A stretch of DNA of 8,452 nucleotides, from the NCBI GenBank assembly GCA_024763115.1, contig JANTGB010000080.1, positions 1 through 8,452 on the forward strand. The letters are read 5' to 3'. Shown here one piece after another: positions 1 through 6,018 of this stretch. Under the pieces are notes generated by a model. It was not told the DNA's origin. It worked only from the letters and a program-made list of their open reading frames with translations, and ran no database searches. The position numbers were made by a program, and so were the translations under genes. This DNA is from Desulfobulbaceae bacterium (lineage in GTDB: Bacteria > Desulfobacterota > Desulfobulbia > Desulfobulbales > SURF-16). Position 1 is the first letter of the stretch; each line of letters starts with the position of its first letter.

Positions 1-221
1 ATATAGTGAATGCGTGGAATAGCGTGGGCTAAGGCCGTTTTGGCGTTAACCGCAAGGACAGTAAATGTTAGCAGAAAGGCTTACGCGAAAATCGGTGTTA
101 AATATAAAAGTCGAGCAAGAGTTTACCCAAGGATTTAGACCCTGGTGAACTGTTACAAAGTCGAAGCGTCACTTAAACAAACCTTACTGCTATCGGAAAT
201 ATATCAAAACGGAGATTTTGA
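1..221. other. Upstream region without a recognisable gene
   Basis: No reading frame here has both a plausible start with an SD sequence and recognisable protein content. A near-palindrome centred on GTTAAC lies at 40-55, with 6 of 8 base pairs matching; it could be an operator, but nothing else supports that. I see no convincing -35/-10 pair for the downstream plus-strand genes. The only clear signal is GGAG at 211-214, which belongs to the gene starting at 222. Confidence 0.5.
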
Positions 222-575
222 ATGGCTTCCTGGTTACCCGATCATGAACATATCGATTTTTTTGAAGATGACACCCTGTATGAAGGTGCAATCAAAAAAC
301 TCGAGGAAGAACTGGCCAAGGGTAAAACCCTGGAACAGGCATGCCAGGTTCTTTCTGCTGTTGAACAGGCTTTGAAATCGATTATTATTGATGATTTTCT
401 GCAGATGGTCATTGCCGAGTATCACTTCGGCAAAGGTCGGGGGATTGACGACATTGCCTTGCTGCTGGGCGTTCCTTATGAAAAGGTGGAATCTGCCAGG
501 GCTGCCATGCTGATGGATCTCAATCAAACCTTCGGGGTAGACTTTGAAAATGAATTCAGCCACATGACTCATTGA
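222..575 (+). CDS. Conserved-looking hypothetical helical protein, 117 aa
   Basis: I do not recognise this family. GGAG at 211-214 lies seven bases before the ATG and supports this start. The protein is small, acidic and apparently soluble, with no signal peptide, membrane segment or cysteine cluster (its only Cys is at 41). Residues 20-60 look like two amphipathic helices. Residues 74-98 (GIDDIALLLGVPYEKVESAR and what follows) resemble a helix-turn-helix, with an IA..LGV core followed by a V...R..M helix. A DNA- or RNA-binding or adaptor role is therefore possible but unproven. It is the first of five plus-strand genes and lies 34 bases before the DUF166 gene, so co-transcription is likely. 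The overlapping frames at this locus look like shadows, because only this one has an SD sequence and sensible composition. Confidence 0.72.
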   Translation: MASWLPDHEHIDFFEDDTLYEGAIKKLEEELAKGKTLEQACQVLSAVEQALKSIIIDDFLQMVIAEYHFGKGRGIDDIALLLGVPYEKVESARAAMLMDLNQTFGVDFENEFSHMTH

Positions 576-609
576 AATTTGTTAATCGACAAGCCCAACC
601 AATATTATC

Positions 610-1260
610 ATGAAACAGCCGGAAGAAAACCCGATCACCAAAATTGTCGTCTTTCAGGAACGAAGATCAGGCGAGGCTAAAGTCCAGGGTATTCGCGATT
701 ATGGCCGGCAGATAGAAATTACCCGGATCATCAATATCGATAAATTCCTGCCTGAACTGATTGACGAACCCGAAGAGTTTATCTCGGACGATTTCAGCGC
801 CAACCTGGTCATCTCCTTCCTTAAACATCCCGACCTGCTTGATTATCTGGTTTCCATCTGCAAGGCCAAAAAAATTCCTGTTATTGCCTCCGGCAAAAAA
901 GCGCTGGGAGCTATCACTCCATTCACCTGCTGCGGCCTTGGTCGCCTCAAAGGTCTGGGTGCCTATGGCGACCAGTTCGGCGTTCCAGAATTCAGCGCCA
1001 AGGTTGAAAACAATCGTATCAAGGAGCTCAAAGTCGTGCGCGGCGCCTCCTGCGGCGCCACCTGGCAGATTATCCCCAAACTCATCGGCCTTACAGAGGA
1101 AGAAGCGCTGGAATGCATTGCCTGTGAACTCCAGTTTCTCTGCCTGGCCGACCCCAGCAGTTTTGATCCGGTAAGCAGTGAAAGCCCCCTCCATTATGCC
1201 GGCCACGCCCATGAACGGTCCCTGCGGAAATGTCTTGCCGATCTCAAAAAGAAAGGATGA
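610..1260 (+). CDS. DUF166 family protein (Cys-rich, function unknown)
   Basis: The 216-residue product matches my recollection of the DUF166 family, found in archaea and anaerobic bacteria. Its members have been annotated 'thymidylate synthase' on weak grounds, so I do not assign that function. The N-terminal half (about 10-95) reads as an alternating beta/alpha fold. The C-terminal half carries the family's cysteine motifs: TPFTCCGLG (103-111, Cys107/108), RGASCGATW (144-152, Cys148) and the CxxC-type ECIACELQFLC (168-178, Cys169/172/178), followed by His196/199/201 and Cys208. This pattern suggests metal or Fe-S binding, which is inference. No SD sequence precedes the ATG, so translation may depend on coupling to the upstream gene 34 bases away. 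The stop overlaps the start of cmoA as ATGA, which suggests co-translation with a tRNA-modification gene. Confidence 0.85.
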   Translation: MKQPEENPITKIVVFQERRSGEAKVQGIRDYGRQIEITRIINIDKFLPELIDEPEEFISDDFSANLVISFLKHPDLLDYLVSICKAKKIPVIASGKKALGAITPFTCCGLGRLKGLGAYGDQFGVPEFSAKVENNRIKELKVVRGASCGATWQIIPKLIGLTEEEALECIACELQFLCLADPSSFDPVSSESPLHYAGHAHERSLRKCLADLKKKG

Positions 1261-1979
1261 GCAAAGATAACCTTTTCGAGCAGGACTCAAGCCGCAACGA
1301 TTTCAGTTTCAACCATCGCGTTGCCGAAGTCTTTGATGATATGCTGGCCCGCTCGGTGCCCTGTTACCGCCAGGTTATCGACATGAGCAGTCAAATTCTC
1401 ACCGCATTTCTCCGAAAAAAAGATCACGTTATCGATCTCGGCTGTTCCACCGGCTCGACCCTGCTTGAACTGGCCAGATATCTTGAGGCGCAGGAACTAC
1501 GCTTTACCGGAATCGACAACTCCCGGGCCATGATCAAAAAGGCTGCTTTAAAGGCCGAAATGTTCGGTAAACAGGACAGAGTCGGTTTCGAAGAAAAAGA
1601 CATCCTGGATCTTGATATTAAAGACGTGGGCGCATTTCTTCTCAATTACACCTTGCAGTTCGTCCGCCCCATGGATCGGCAGCGGTTGACAGCCAACCTC
1701 TATCAGTCATTGCGGCCGGGCGGTGTAATGATCGTCAGCGAGAAAATCATCTTCCACGACTCGCGAATTAACCGCTCCTTCATTGATTTTTATCTCGATT
1801 TTAAAAAAAGCCAGGGCTATTCCGAAATTGAAATCACCCGCAAGCGAGAGGCCCTGGAAAATGTTCTTATTCCTTTTTCAATGGACGAAAATATCAGGAT
1901 GTTGCGCCAGGCCGGTTTTTCCACTGTAGAGCCGTTTTTCCAGTGGTTTAATTTCACCTCCTTTCTGGCTGTCAAATGA
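1257..1979 (+). CDS. cmoA: Carboxy-S-adenosyl-L-methionine synthase CmoA
   Basis: CmoA converts SAM and prephenate to carboxy-SAM (Cx-SAM), the donor for wobble-uridine modification (cmo5U34) in the cytoplasm. The 240-aa product matches the family along its whole length: FNHRVAEVFDDMLARSVPCY (18-37), the SAM-binding loop VIDLGCSTGS (58-67), TGIDNSRAMI (84-93), NYTLQFVRP (130-138), SLRPGGVMIVSEK (151-163) and DFKKSQGYSEIEI (181-193). The KR pair at 196-197, before EALENV, corresponds to the conserved region that holds the Cx-SAM-contacting arginine in E. coli CmoA. An in-frame ATG exists at 1230. The start at 1257 is preferred because it gives the family N-terminus, follows an AAAGGA sequence, and overlaps the upstream stop as ATGA. 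cmoB follows after a gap of 82 bases filled with repeats. Confidence 0.96.
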   Translation: MSKDNLFEQDSSRNDFSFNHRVAEVFDDMLARSVPCYRQVIDMSSQILTAFLRKKDHVIDLGCSTGSTLLELARYLEAQELRFTGIDNSRAMIKKAALKAEMFGKQDRVGFEEKDILDLDIKDVGAFLLNYTLQFVRPMDRQRLTANLYQSLRPGGVMIVSEKIIFHDSRINRSFIDFYLDFKKSQGYSEIEITRKREALENVLIPFSMDENIRMLRQAGFSTVEPFFQWFNFTSFLAVK

Positions 1980-1982
1980 TTT

Positions 1983-2065
1983 GGCTGATGGCTGATGGCT
2001 CATGGCTGATGGGTGTTGGGTGTTGGTTTTGCTATCAGCTATGAACTATGAGCTATCAACTATGA
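1983..2065 (+). repeat. Degenerate heptanucleotide tandem array before cmoB
   Basis: The array is built of 7-base words in three blocks. The first is GGCTGAT, GGCTGAT, GGCTCAT, GGCTGAT (1983-2010). The second is GGGTGTT twice (2011-2024). After six bases (2025-2030), the third is GCTATCA, GCTATGA, ACTATGA, GCTATCA, ACTATGA (2031-2065). It fills the whole cmoA-cmoB gap and runs into the first cmoB codon. Seven is not a multiple of three, so successive words place ATG in different frames (1988, 1995, 2002, 2009, 2041, 2048, 2062). It resembles the short tandemly repeated repetitive (STRR) heptamers known from heterocystous cyanobacteria; the likeness is of form, not shown relatedness. Confidence 0.9.
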
Positions 2066-3015
2066 GCTACCTCGACCTCATGCCCCACGCCCACAGGGAG
2101 GAGATCGGAAAACTCCGGGCGGAAAAAGAAAAACTGCTGGCCAGTGATAAAAAAGGGGTTCTTGTCTACCGCAAACTCCTTGAATCCGTCCGTCATCTCG
2201 GGACCGGCTATCTTGATTTCGAGGGTGATGTGGTGCGGATCGGCAAGGCAGAGGAACTTGAATCCGGCGAACAATCCAAGGTTGAAAAGGTGCTGCGCTC
2301 TCTCATGCCCTGGCGCAAGGGGCCGTTTTCAATCTTCAATATTGACGTTGATGCTGAATGGCGCAGCAACCGGAAATGGCGGCGGGTACTGCCCGCCCTG
2401 CCCGATCTTAAGGGCAAGATCATTGCTGATATCGGCGCCAGCAACGGCTATTACATGTTTCGCATGGCCCAACATAATCCAGCCCTGGTTCTCGGCTTTG
2501 AGCCCTACCTGCACCATTATTTCACCTTCCGCCTCCTGAACGGTTTTGCCGGGGTTGACAATTTGCAGATGAAACTGCTTGGCGTTGAACAGATCAGCCT
2601 CTTTGAAAAATCCTTTGACATCATCTTTCTGATGGGTATCATCTACCATCGTTCCTCACCTGTCGATATGCTGCGTGACATTAAAAAAGCCATGAAACCG
2701 GGTTCCACCCTGATTGTCGAATCCCAGGCCATTCCCGGTAAGGAGCCCGTGGCCCTGTTTCCGGAAAAACGCTATGCCAAGGTGCCGGGCACCTATTTCG
2801 TCCCTACCGCAACCTGCCTGCGCAACTGGCTGACCAGGGTAGGATTTCAAGAGGTGGAGATCTTTTTTAAACATGGGATGAACAGTAGTGAACAGCGGAA
2901 AACCGACTGGATGGCTTTCGAATCCTACTCGGATTTTATTAATCCGGATAATCCGGAACTGACAGTGGAAGGCTACCCGGCACCAATCAGGGTGTACCTC
3001 AAGGCCAGGGTGTAA
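2062..3015 (+). CDS. cmoB: tRNA U34 carboxymethyltransferase CmoB
   Basis: CmoB transfers the carboxymethyl group from Cx-SAM to 5-hydroxyuridine-34, giving cmo5U in tRNAs that decode four-codon boxes. From the ATG at 2062 the product has 317 aa, close to the 323 of E. coli. It shows LMPWRKGPFS (81-90; Lys86 equivalent to E. coli Lys91), AEWRSNRKWRRVLP, the SAM loop IIADIGASNGYY (120-131), MGIIYHRSSP (191-200; Tyr195 equivalent to Tyr200), TDWMAFESYSDF and VEGYPAPIR (Arg310 equivalent to Arg315). The three Cx-SAM contacts known in E. coli are thus present. In-frame ATGs at 2002 and 2041 lie inside the heptamer array and would add repeat-derived residues; an ATG at 2080 is also possible. None has a proper SD sequence. 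The 2062 start is chosen by length and alignment, so start confidence is moderate while identity is near certain. Confidence 0.95.
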   Translation: MSYLDLMPHAHREEIGKLRAEKEKLLASDKKGVLVYRKLLESVRHLGTGYLDFEGDVVRIGKAEELESGEQSKVEKVLRSLMPWRKGPFSIFNIDVDAEWRSNRKWRRVLPALPDLKGKIIADIGASNGYYMFRMAQHNPALVLGFEPYLHHYFTFRLLNGFAGVDNLQMKLLGVEQISLFEKSFDIIFLMGIIYHRSSPVDMLRDIKKAMKPGSTLIVESQAIPGKEPVALFPEKRYAKVPGTYFVPTATCLRNWLTRVGFQEVEIFFKHGMNSSEQRKTDWMAFESYSDFINPDNPELTVEGYPAPIRVYLKARV

Positions 3016-3020
3016 CAGAT

Positions 3021-3048
3021 GGCTCATGGCTCATGGCTCATGGCTCAA
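3021..3048 (+). repeat. Heptanucleotide array (GGCTCAT)n before the transporter
   Basis: Three exact GGCTCAT units (3021-3041) and a fourth ending in A (3042-3048) begin five bases after the cmoB stop. With the preceding AT, the array creates ATG codons at 3019, 3026, 3033 and 3040, covering all three frames. It shares its word with the first block of the array before cmoB. Confidence 0.92.
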
Positions 3049-3068
3049 CAACTCTATTTTCAAACAAT

Positions 3069-3821
3069 ATGAATCTATTTATTCTTCTGCCGGTGATCTT
3101 CGGCTCATCATTGCTTTTAACCATGATCGGTCTCGGAGGAGGACTGATATTCTCTCCCCTCTTTGTCCTGATCGGTTTCCCGATCTCCACAGCTGTCGCG
3201 GCTTCACTTTTTTTAAACGGCATCGCCGCCCTTTCCGCCCTCATTGTCTATATGCGGAAAAAAATGGTGGACTACTCCGTCTCAATCCCTCTGGTGGCAA
3301 CCTCACTGCTTGGCGCGCCAATGGGAGCGATGATGACCCAAAAGATCAATATGCCTGTTTTTCTCGGCATCCTGGCCGCCGTCCTCTTTCTGGCGGCAAT
3401 GCGGATGCTGTTTGCCAAAAAGGTTCAAAGCCAGGGCGCAGCCGTCAGCTGGCAGATGAGAATCATTGGAGGCGGCGGGATCGGCTTTCTCATCGGTTTT
3501 ATGGGAGGGCTTCTCGGGATCGGCGGCGGGGTGTTTGTTGTTCCATTGCTGATTTATATGCTCAAGGTTCCGACCAAGGTTGCGGCAGCCTCTTCCATTT
3601 TTATTGTCTGTTTTTCCTCCTTTTCAGGATTTATCGCCCATGCCGCTACCACCACACTTGACTGGCAGTTTATTATTCTTGCCTCAATCTGCTCTTTTGC
3701 CGGCGGCCAGATCGGCTCACGCATTATGGTGGAAAAACTGAAGGGCAGAACCATCCGCGTCCTGTTCGGCATCATCCTCCTGTGCATGTGCGCAAAGCTC
3801 ATTCACAGGGCATTCATGTGA
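3069..3821 (+). CDS. TauE/SafE family transporter (putative sulfite/sulfonate exporter)
   Basis: This is a 250-aa inner-membrane protein of the TauE/SafE family, some members of which export sulfite, sulfoacetate or related anions. It shows the family's internal duplication: MIGLGGGLIFSPLFVLIGFP (19-38) and its counterpart GLLGIGGGVFVVPLLIYMLK (147-166), each followed by a TK/ST-V-A-A-(A/S)-S segment. About seven or eight hydrophobic helices can be seen (roughly 4-20, 23-38, 44-61, 73-89, 97-115, 131-166 as two, 172-190, 200-217, 231-245). The usual length is 240-270. The start at 3069 gives a clean first helix. An in-frame ATG at 3033 would prepend 12 residues encoded largely by the heptamer array. 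No SD sequence precedes either. The gene converges on a sulfite dehydrogenase cluster, which makes sulfite a plausible substrate by context. The substrate is inferred, not seen. Confidence 0.9.
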   Translation: MNLFILLPVIFGSSLLLTMIGLGGGLIFSPLFVLIGFPISTAVAASLFLNGIAALSALIVYMRKKMVDYSVSIPLVATSLLGAPMGAMMTQKINMPVFLGILAAVLFLAAMRMLFAKKVQSQGAAVSWQMRIIGGGGIGFLIGFMGGLLGIGGGVFVVPLLIYMLKVPTKVAAASSIFIVCFSSFSGFIAHAATTTLDWQFIILASICSFAGGQIGSRIMVEKLKGRTIRVLFGIILLCMCAKLIHRAFM

Positions 3822-3836
3822 CATCTCAGGTGGTTA

Positions 3837-3857
3837 GGCTAAAGGCTGAAGGCTGAA
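3837..3857 (+). repeat. Short heptanucleotide array (GGCTGAA) after the transporter
   Basis: Three 7-base units, GGCTAAA, GGCTGAA and GGCTGAA, begin 15 bases after the transporter stop. They keep the GGCT core of the arrays at 1983 and 3021, so the same word family flanks both cmoB and the transporter. Confidence 0.75.
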
Positions 3858-3885
3858 AGAAAAACCAAATATCCAATGGCATAAT

Positions 3886-3923
3886 TGTTATGTTCGTATA
3901 TTGAAGAAGTTACGAACATAACA
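3886..3923. repeat. Perfect 13-bp inverted repeat with 12-base spacer in a convergent gap
   Basis: The arms TGTTATGTTCGTA (3886-3898) and TACGAACATAACA (3911-3923) are exact reverse complements. Counted instead as 13-base arms at 3888-3900 and 3909-3921, the spacer is 8 bases and the whole is 34 bases, the geometry of loxP-type tyrosine recombinase core sites; the inner TTCGTATA of the left arm also occurs in loxP. The site lies between convergent genes and has no T-run, so a classic intrinsic terminator is unlikely, though a bidirectional mRNA 3' hairpin is possible. A weaker 5-bp hairpin follows at 3937-3954. Recombinase or operator function is conjecture. Confidence 0.8.
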
Positions 3924-3963
3924 GAAAAGTATCATGGTCGGGCATGAAGCCGACACAATCTTT

Positions 3964-4308
3964 TCATTTCCACTCCACGTCGAGTGGCGGTCTTCTGAAA
4001 GATTTAAGAGGCCCATAATTGGTGGACAGATAATCCAGAATTCCCTTCTCTATTTCAGGCTCAAGCTCCCACAGACCCTGTTTGTCCTGCATCCAGCGAA
4101 TCATTTCAAGCCAGCCCGTCCTGTCCGCCCTGTTTTGGGTAATGAGCTGGGCCGTGTGGCAAACGGTGCACGTTTCCTTGACCAGTTCATACCCTTTTTC
4201 CATGATCAGCCCGGTTTCACTGTCTTTCTCGGCTGCGAAGGAAAACCCTGCAATTCCCAGAAAATAGAAAAAAACCAAGGTGGTGATAAAAAAATTGTTT
4301 TGTTTCAT
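3964..4308 (-). CDS. Periplasmic monoheme cytochrome c (SorB-like partner of sulfite dehydrogenase)
   Basis: The 114-aa precursor has a Sec signal peptide (about 1-26, cleavage near FAA|E) and one heme site, CTVCH (47-51). Met69 or Met73, in WLEMIRWMQ (66-74), is the likely distal ligand. The pattern of a heme motif, then QNRADRTGW, an MIRWMQ helix, GLWEL, a YL helix and a C-terminal RRPPLD..W, is typical of small cytochromes encoded beside molybdopterin sulfite dehydrogenases. The expected role is to take electrons one at a time from the molybdenum enzyme, as SorB does for SorA. A perfect AGGAGG (4315-4320) lies six bases before the ATG. The gene follows the sulfite dehydrogenase on the same strand after a 126-base gap filled by inverted heptamer arrays, so co-transcription with separately tuned expression is plausible. 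The family is firm; partnership is by context. Confidence 0.9.
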   Translation of the reverse strand: MKQNNFFITTLVFFYFLGIAGFSFAAEKDSETGLIMEKGYELVKETCTVCHTAQLITQNRADRTGWLEMIRWMQDKQGLWELEPEIEKGILDYLSTNYGPLKSFRRPPLDVEWK

Positions 4309-4327
4309 GACAAACCTCCTACAACAC

Positions 4328-4424
4328 CAATTACGAATTACGAATTAATAATTAAAAATTGCGGTGTTTTCTTATCGGATAACTTCCTTAAAATTCGTAA
4401 TTCGTAATTTTTAATTCGTAATTG
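4328..4424. repeat. Inverted heptanucleotide arrays forming a long hairpin between the sulfite dehydrogenase and its cytochrome
   Basis: The left array (4329-4363) reads AATTACG, AATTACG, AATTAAT, AATTAAA, AATTGCG. The right array (4392-4426) reads AATTCGT, AATTCGT, AATTTTT, AATTCGT, AATTGAT. The right words are the reverse complement of the left ones in register. Pairing 4328 with 4424 and moving inward gives a stem of about 33 pairs with six mismatches and one G-T pair, around a loop at 4361-4391. The hairpin ends eight bases from the SD sequence of the cytochrome gene on one side and close to the sulfite dehydrogenase stop codon on the other, so it occupies almost the whole gap. An mRNA stability or processing role is inferred. 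Confidence 0.88.
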
Positions 4425-4434
4425 ATCTTCAGAT

Positions 4435-5730
4435 CTACACCGCCTTCACGGCAATTCTGTGGCAGGCGTTGTTCAGATAGCCTCTGGGGTTCCAGCCAGG
4501 CACGATCATGGGCTGCATCTTGCCCTGGGAATCCGTTGCCCTGGCCCAGATTTCATAATATCCGGTCTCGGGCAGTGACACACTGGCGGTCCAGCTTTGC
4601 CAGGCCAGCCTGTTTCTCGGTTTCTTCAAATCACATTTCATCCATGTCGAGCCAAAATCATATGAAATATCCATGCGGGCCACGTCCAGATCCCCGGCCC
4701 AGGCATGCCCCCTCACCTCAAAGGCCTGATCTGTTTTCTGTGTGGTTCCGGTCACTGGAGAGGTAATGATTGACTTCACCGGCATGGACTCGATAATACA
4801 CATGTCCTTTTTGGCCACCTTTTCTCCCGGAGCCACCTTTTTGCACGGTACCCGATAGGAATAGCCGGTCATCTTCGGCCCATCATGAACTTTATCCCTG
4901 ATAGCAATTCTCTTCAGCCATTTGCCCGATGTTGAGGCGGGCCAGCCGGCAGTAACCAGCCGCAGGGGATAGCCGTGCAGCAGGGGAATATCTTGACCGT
5001 TCATCTGAAAGGCGATGAGAGATTCATCCTCCAGAGCCTTATGGATGGGCACTCCCCGGGAGATAACCACCTTGTCCGGGTCACCGCTCAGATGCGAGTC
5101 AGCGCCGTAATAGCCGATATAAACAGCATTCTCTTGAATACCGGCATATTCAAGCACGTCCCGGAGCCTGACACCGGTCCACAAAGCGCAGGATATTGCC
5201 CCGAGGCTCCACTGGTTCCCCTTGGCCGGCGGATAAAACTCACTGCGGCCATTGCCGCCGCATTCAAGCTGGAGATGATAGGTATGATGCTTGAATTTAC
5301 TCTTGAGATCTTGAAGGGACAGGGTCACCTTCTTTTTGGCCGATTCGCCGTCAATGGTCAGGGTCCAGGTTTCAGAATCAGGATTTTCCGGTGGTATTCC
5401 GTTGTTTCTGACAAACATCCTGTCAGCCGGAGTTACCTCGTCGTCTAAAAGATGGGCCGGAGTTTCCATGTTAAGTGGCTTGTCATTCAGCACCCGCATG
5501 TCAGAATGTTTCTCGGTTATGGAATGAGCTTTACCGGTATCGGCCAGGGCCAGGGGGCGGTAGCCCTCGGGCATTTTATCCCCAAAAGGCATTTCAATGC
5601 CGGCAGCAGTAAGCACTGCAATGGCCCCTGCTTTCTTAAGAAACCCTCTCCTGTCCTGGTCGGCGGAGTCCGTTTCGGTCGGTGAAGCGTTGTCGGGAAG
5701 ATCATGATCGGAAAGTGTTTTTTGGTCCAT
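4435..5730 (-). CDS. Tat-exported molybdopterin sulfite dehydrogenase (SorA/SoxC type)
   Basis: The enzyme is expected to oxidise sulfite to sulfate in the periplasm and pass electrons to cytochrome c. The 431-aa precursor carries a twin-arginine signal: DRRGFLKK (26-33), then a hydrophobic stretch ending near residue 46. The sulfite oxidase fold follows. FVRNNGIPP (106-114) holds the arginine matching chicken Arg138. LECGGNGRSEF (155-165) holds the molybdenum-ligating Cys157 and Arg162, equivalent to Cys185 and Arg190. HGYPLRLV (252-259) and KWLKRI (270-275) complete the Mo domain. The C-terminal dimerisation domain (about 317-431) includes RGHAWAGD, SYDFGSTW, ARATDSQG and WNPRGYLNNACHRI. 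An in-frame ATG at 5826 exists, but 5730 is preferred because AGGAGG lies six bases upstream and it puts the Tat motif at the right depth. It has no heme motif of its own, so it needs the adjacent cytochromes. SoxC is the main alternative label; no sox genes are seen. Confidence 0.92.
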   Translation of the reverse strand: MDQKTLSDHDLPDNASPTETDSADQDRRGFLKKAGAIAVLTAAGIEMPFGDKMPEGYRPLALADTGKAHSITEKHSDMRVLNDKPLNMETPAHLLDDEVTPADRMFVRNNGIPPENPDSETWTLTIDGESAKKKVTLSLQDLKSKFKHHTYHLQLECGGNGRSEFYPPAKGNQWSLGAISCALWTGVRLRDVLEYAGIQENAVYIGYYGADSHLSGDPDKVVISRGVPIHKALEDESLIAFQMNGQDIPLLHGYPLRLVTAGWPASTSGKWLKRIAIRDKVHDGPKMTGYSYRVPCKKVAPGEKVAKKDMCIIESMPVKSIITSPVTGTTQKTDQAFEVRGHAWAGDLDVARMDISYDFGSTWMKCDLKKPRNRLAWQSWTASVSLPETGYYEIWARATDSQGKMQPMIVPGWNPRGYLNNACHRIAVKAV

Positions 5731-5736
5731 CTGCAG

Positions 5737-5742
5737 CCTCCT
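5737..5742 (-). promoter_or_regulatory. Shine-Dalgarno sequence deciding the sulfite dehydrogenase start
   Basis: The minus strand reads AAGGAGG, with AGGAGG at 5737-5742, followed by six bases and the ATG at 5730. The in-frame upstream ATG at 5826 has no comparable site, and using it would bury the Tat motif about 60 residues from the N-terminus. The same AGGAGG with a six-base spacer precedes the two cytochrome genes (4315-4320 and 7381-7386). Confidence 0.85.
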
Positions 5743-5923
5743 TGAAAATTTGGTTACAGTCCCTGATGGGAATAACGGCTGGTTGCAATCAATACTACAA
5801 AATGGCAGGCAATAAACTTTTGCCAATTTGGGAAAGAAATGGGCAGGCCATTGAAAAATCCCTCGATGACCTACCCTGTTTTTAACAGCTACTCCGGCTG
5901 CCGTGATTTATTTTACATGAAAG

Positions 5924-5986
5924 TCTCTCGCAAAGGCACAGAGTTCACAGAGTTTTTTCTCCGTGCCTCTGCGCCTCTGTGAGAGA
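5924..5986. repeat. Inverted octanucleotide arrays forming a hairpin between two cluster genes
   Basis: The right arm (5959-5986) reads CTCCGTGC, CTCTGCGC, CTCTGTGA, then GAGA, an 8-base period. The left arm (5924-5952) is its near reverse complement, and the loop is six T residues (5953-5958). About 27 pairs form, with one small bulge at 5944/5945. Three of the four mismatched pairs (5962/5949, 5972/5938, 5977/5933) are C-A on the plus strand and so become G-U wobbles in minus-strand RNA, the strand of the flanking genes. No U-tract follows on that strand, so it is not a standard terminator. The CGCAAAGGCACAGAG word type recurs in intergenic DNA of many bacteria, as I recall. Confidence 0.88.
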
Positions 5987-5996
5987 TCGACCTTTG

Positions 5997-6012
5997 TTCC
6001 GGTTCACCGGAA
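5997..6012 (-). other. Small perfect hairpin just after the pentaheme cytochrome stop
   Basis: TTCCGG (5997-6002) and CCGGAA (6007-6012) flank a four-base loop, six bases beyond the stop codon at 6019-6021. No U-tract follows on the minus strand, so termination is doubtful. It sits directly upstream of the octamer hairpin at 5924-5986, and together they may protect or process the mRNA end. Confidence 0.35.
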
Positions 6013-6018
6013 TGGCTG

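Noticed and set aside
1..180. Minus-strand frame of about 45 codons ending at 46-48 that might be a gene remnant
   Set aside because: It has no start codon with an SD sequence, is bounded by stops and matches no family I recognise.
1230..1256. Upstream in-frame ATG for cmoA
   Set aside because: It adds nine residues not in the family, lies deep inside the DUF166 gene, and the ATG at 1257 gives the expected N-terminus.
667..1290. Long minus-strand open frame opposite the DUF166 gene
   Set aside because: It is a shadow of the plus-strand codons. The plus-strand frame has family motifs and an ATGA junction with cmoA.
1983..2065. CRISPR array
   Set aside because: Units are 7 bases in direct contact, without 25-40-base repeats or unique spacers, and no cas gene is present.
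3026..3661. 211-codon plus-strand frame overlapping the transporter
   Set aside because: Its composition is rich in Arg, Ser and His as expected of a frame-shifted membrane gene. It starts in the repeat and has no recognisable domain.
3886..3923. Integron attC site
   Set aside because: The ends do not fit the RYYYAAC/GTTRRRY consensus, and no integrase or cassette structure is near.
3937..3954. Intrinsic terminator of the monoheme cytochrome gene
   Set aside because: The stem has only 5 bp and the following minus-strand sequence has no proper U-tract, only a four-T run several bases later.
3934..4407. 157-codon plus-strand frame over the monoheme cytochrome
   Set aside because: It is antisense to a cytochrome with a signal peptide, CxxCH and AGGAGG, and its end reads through the heptamer arrays.
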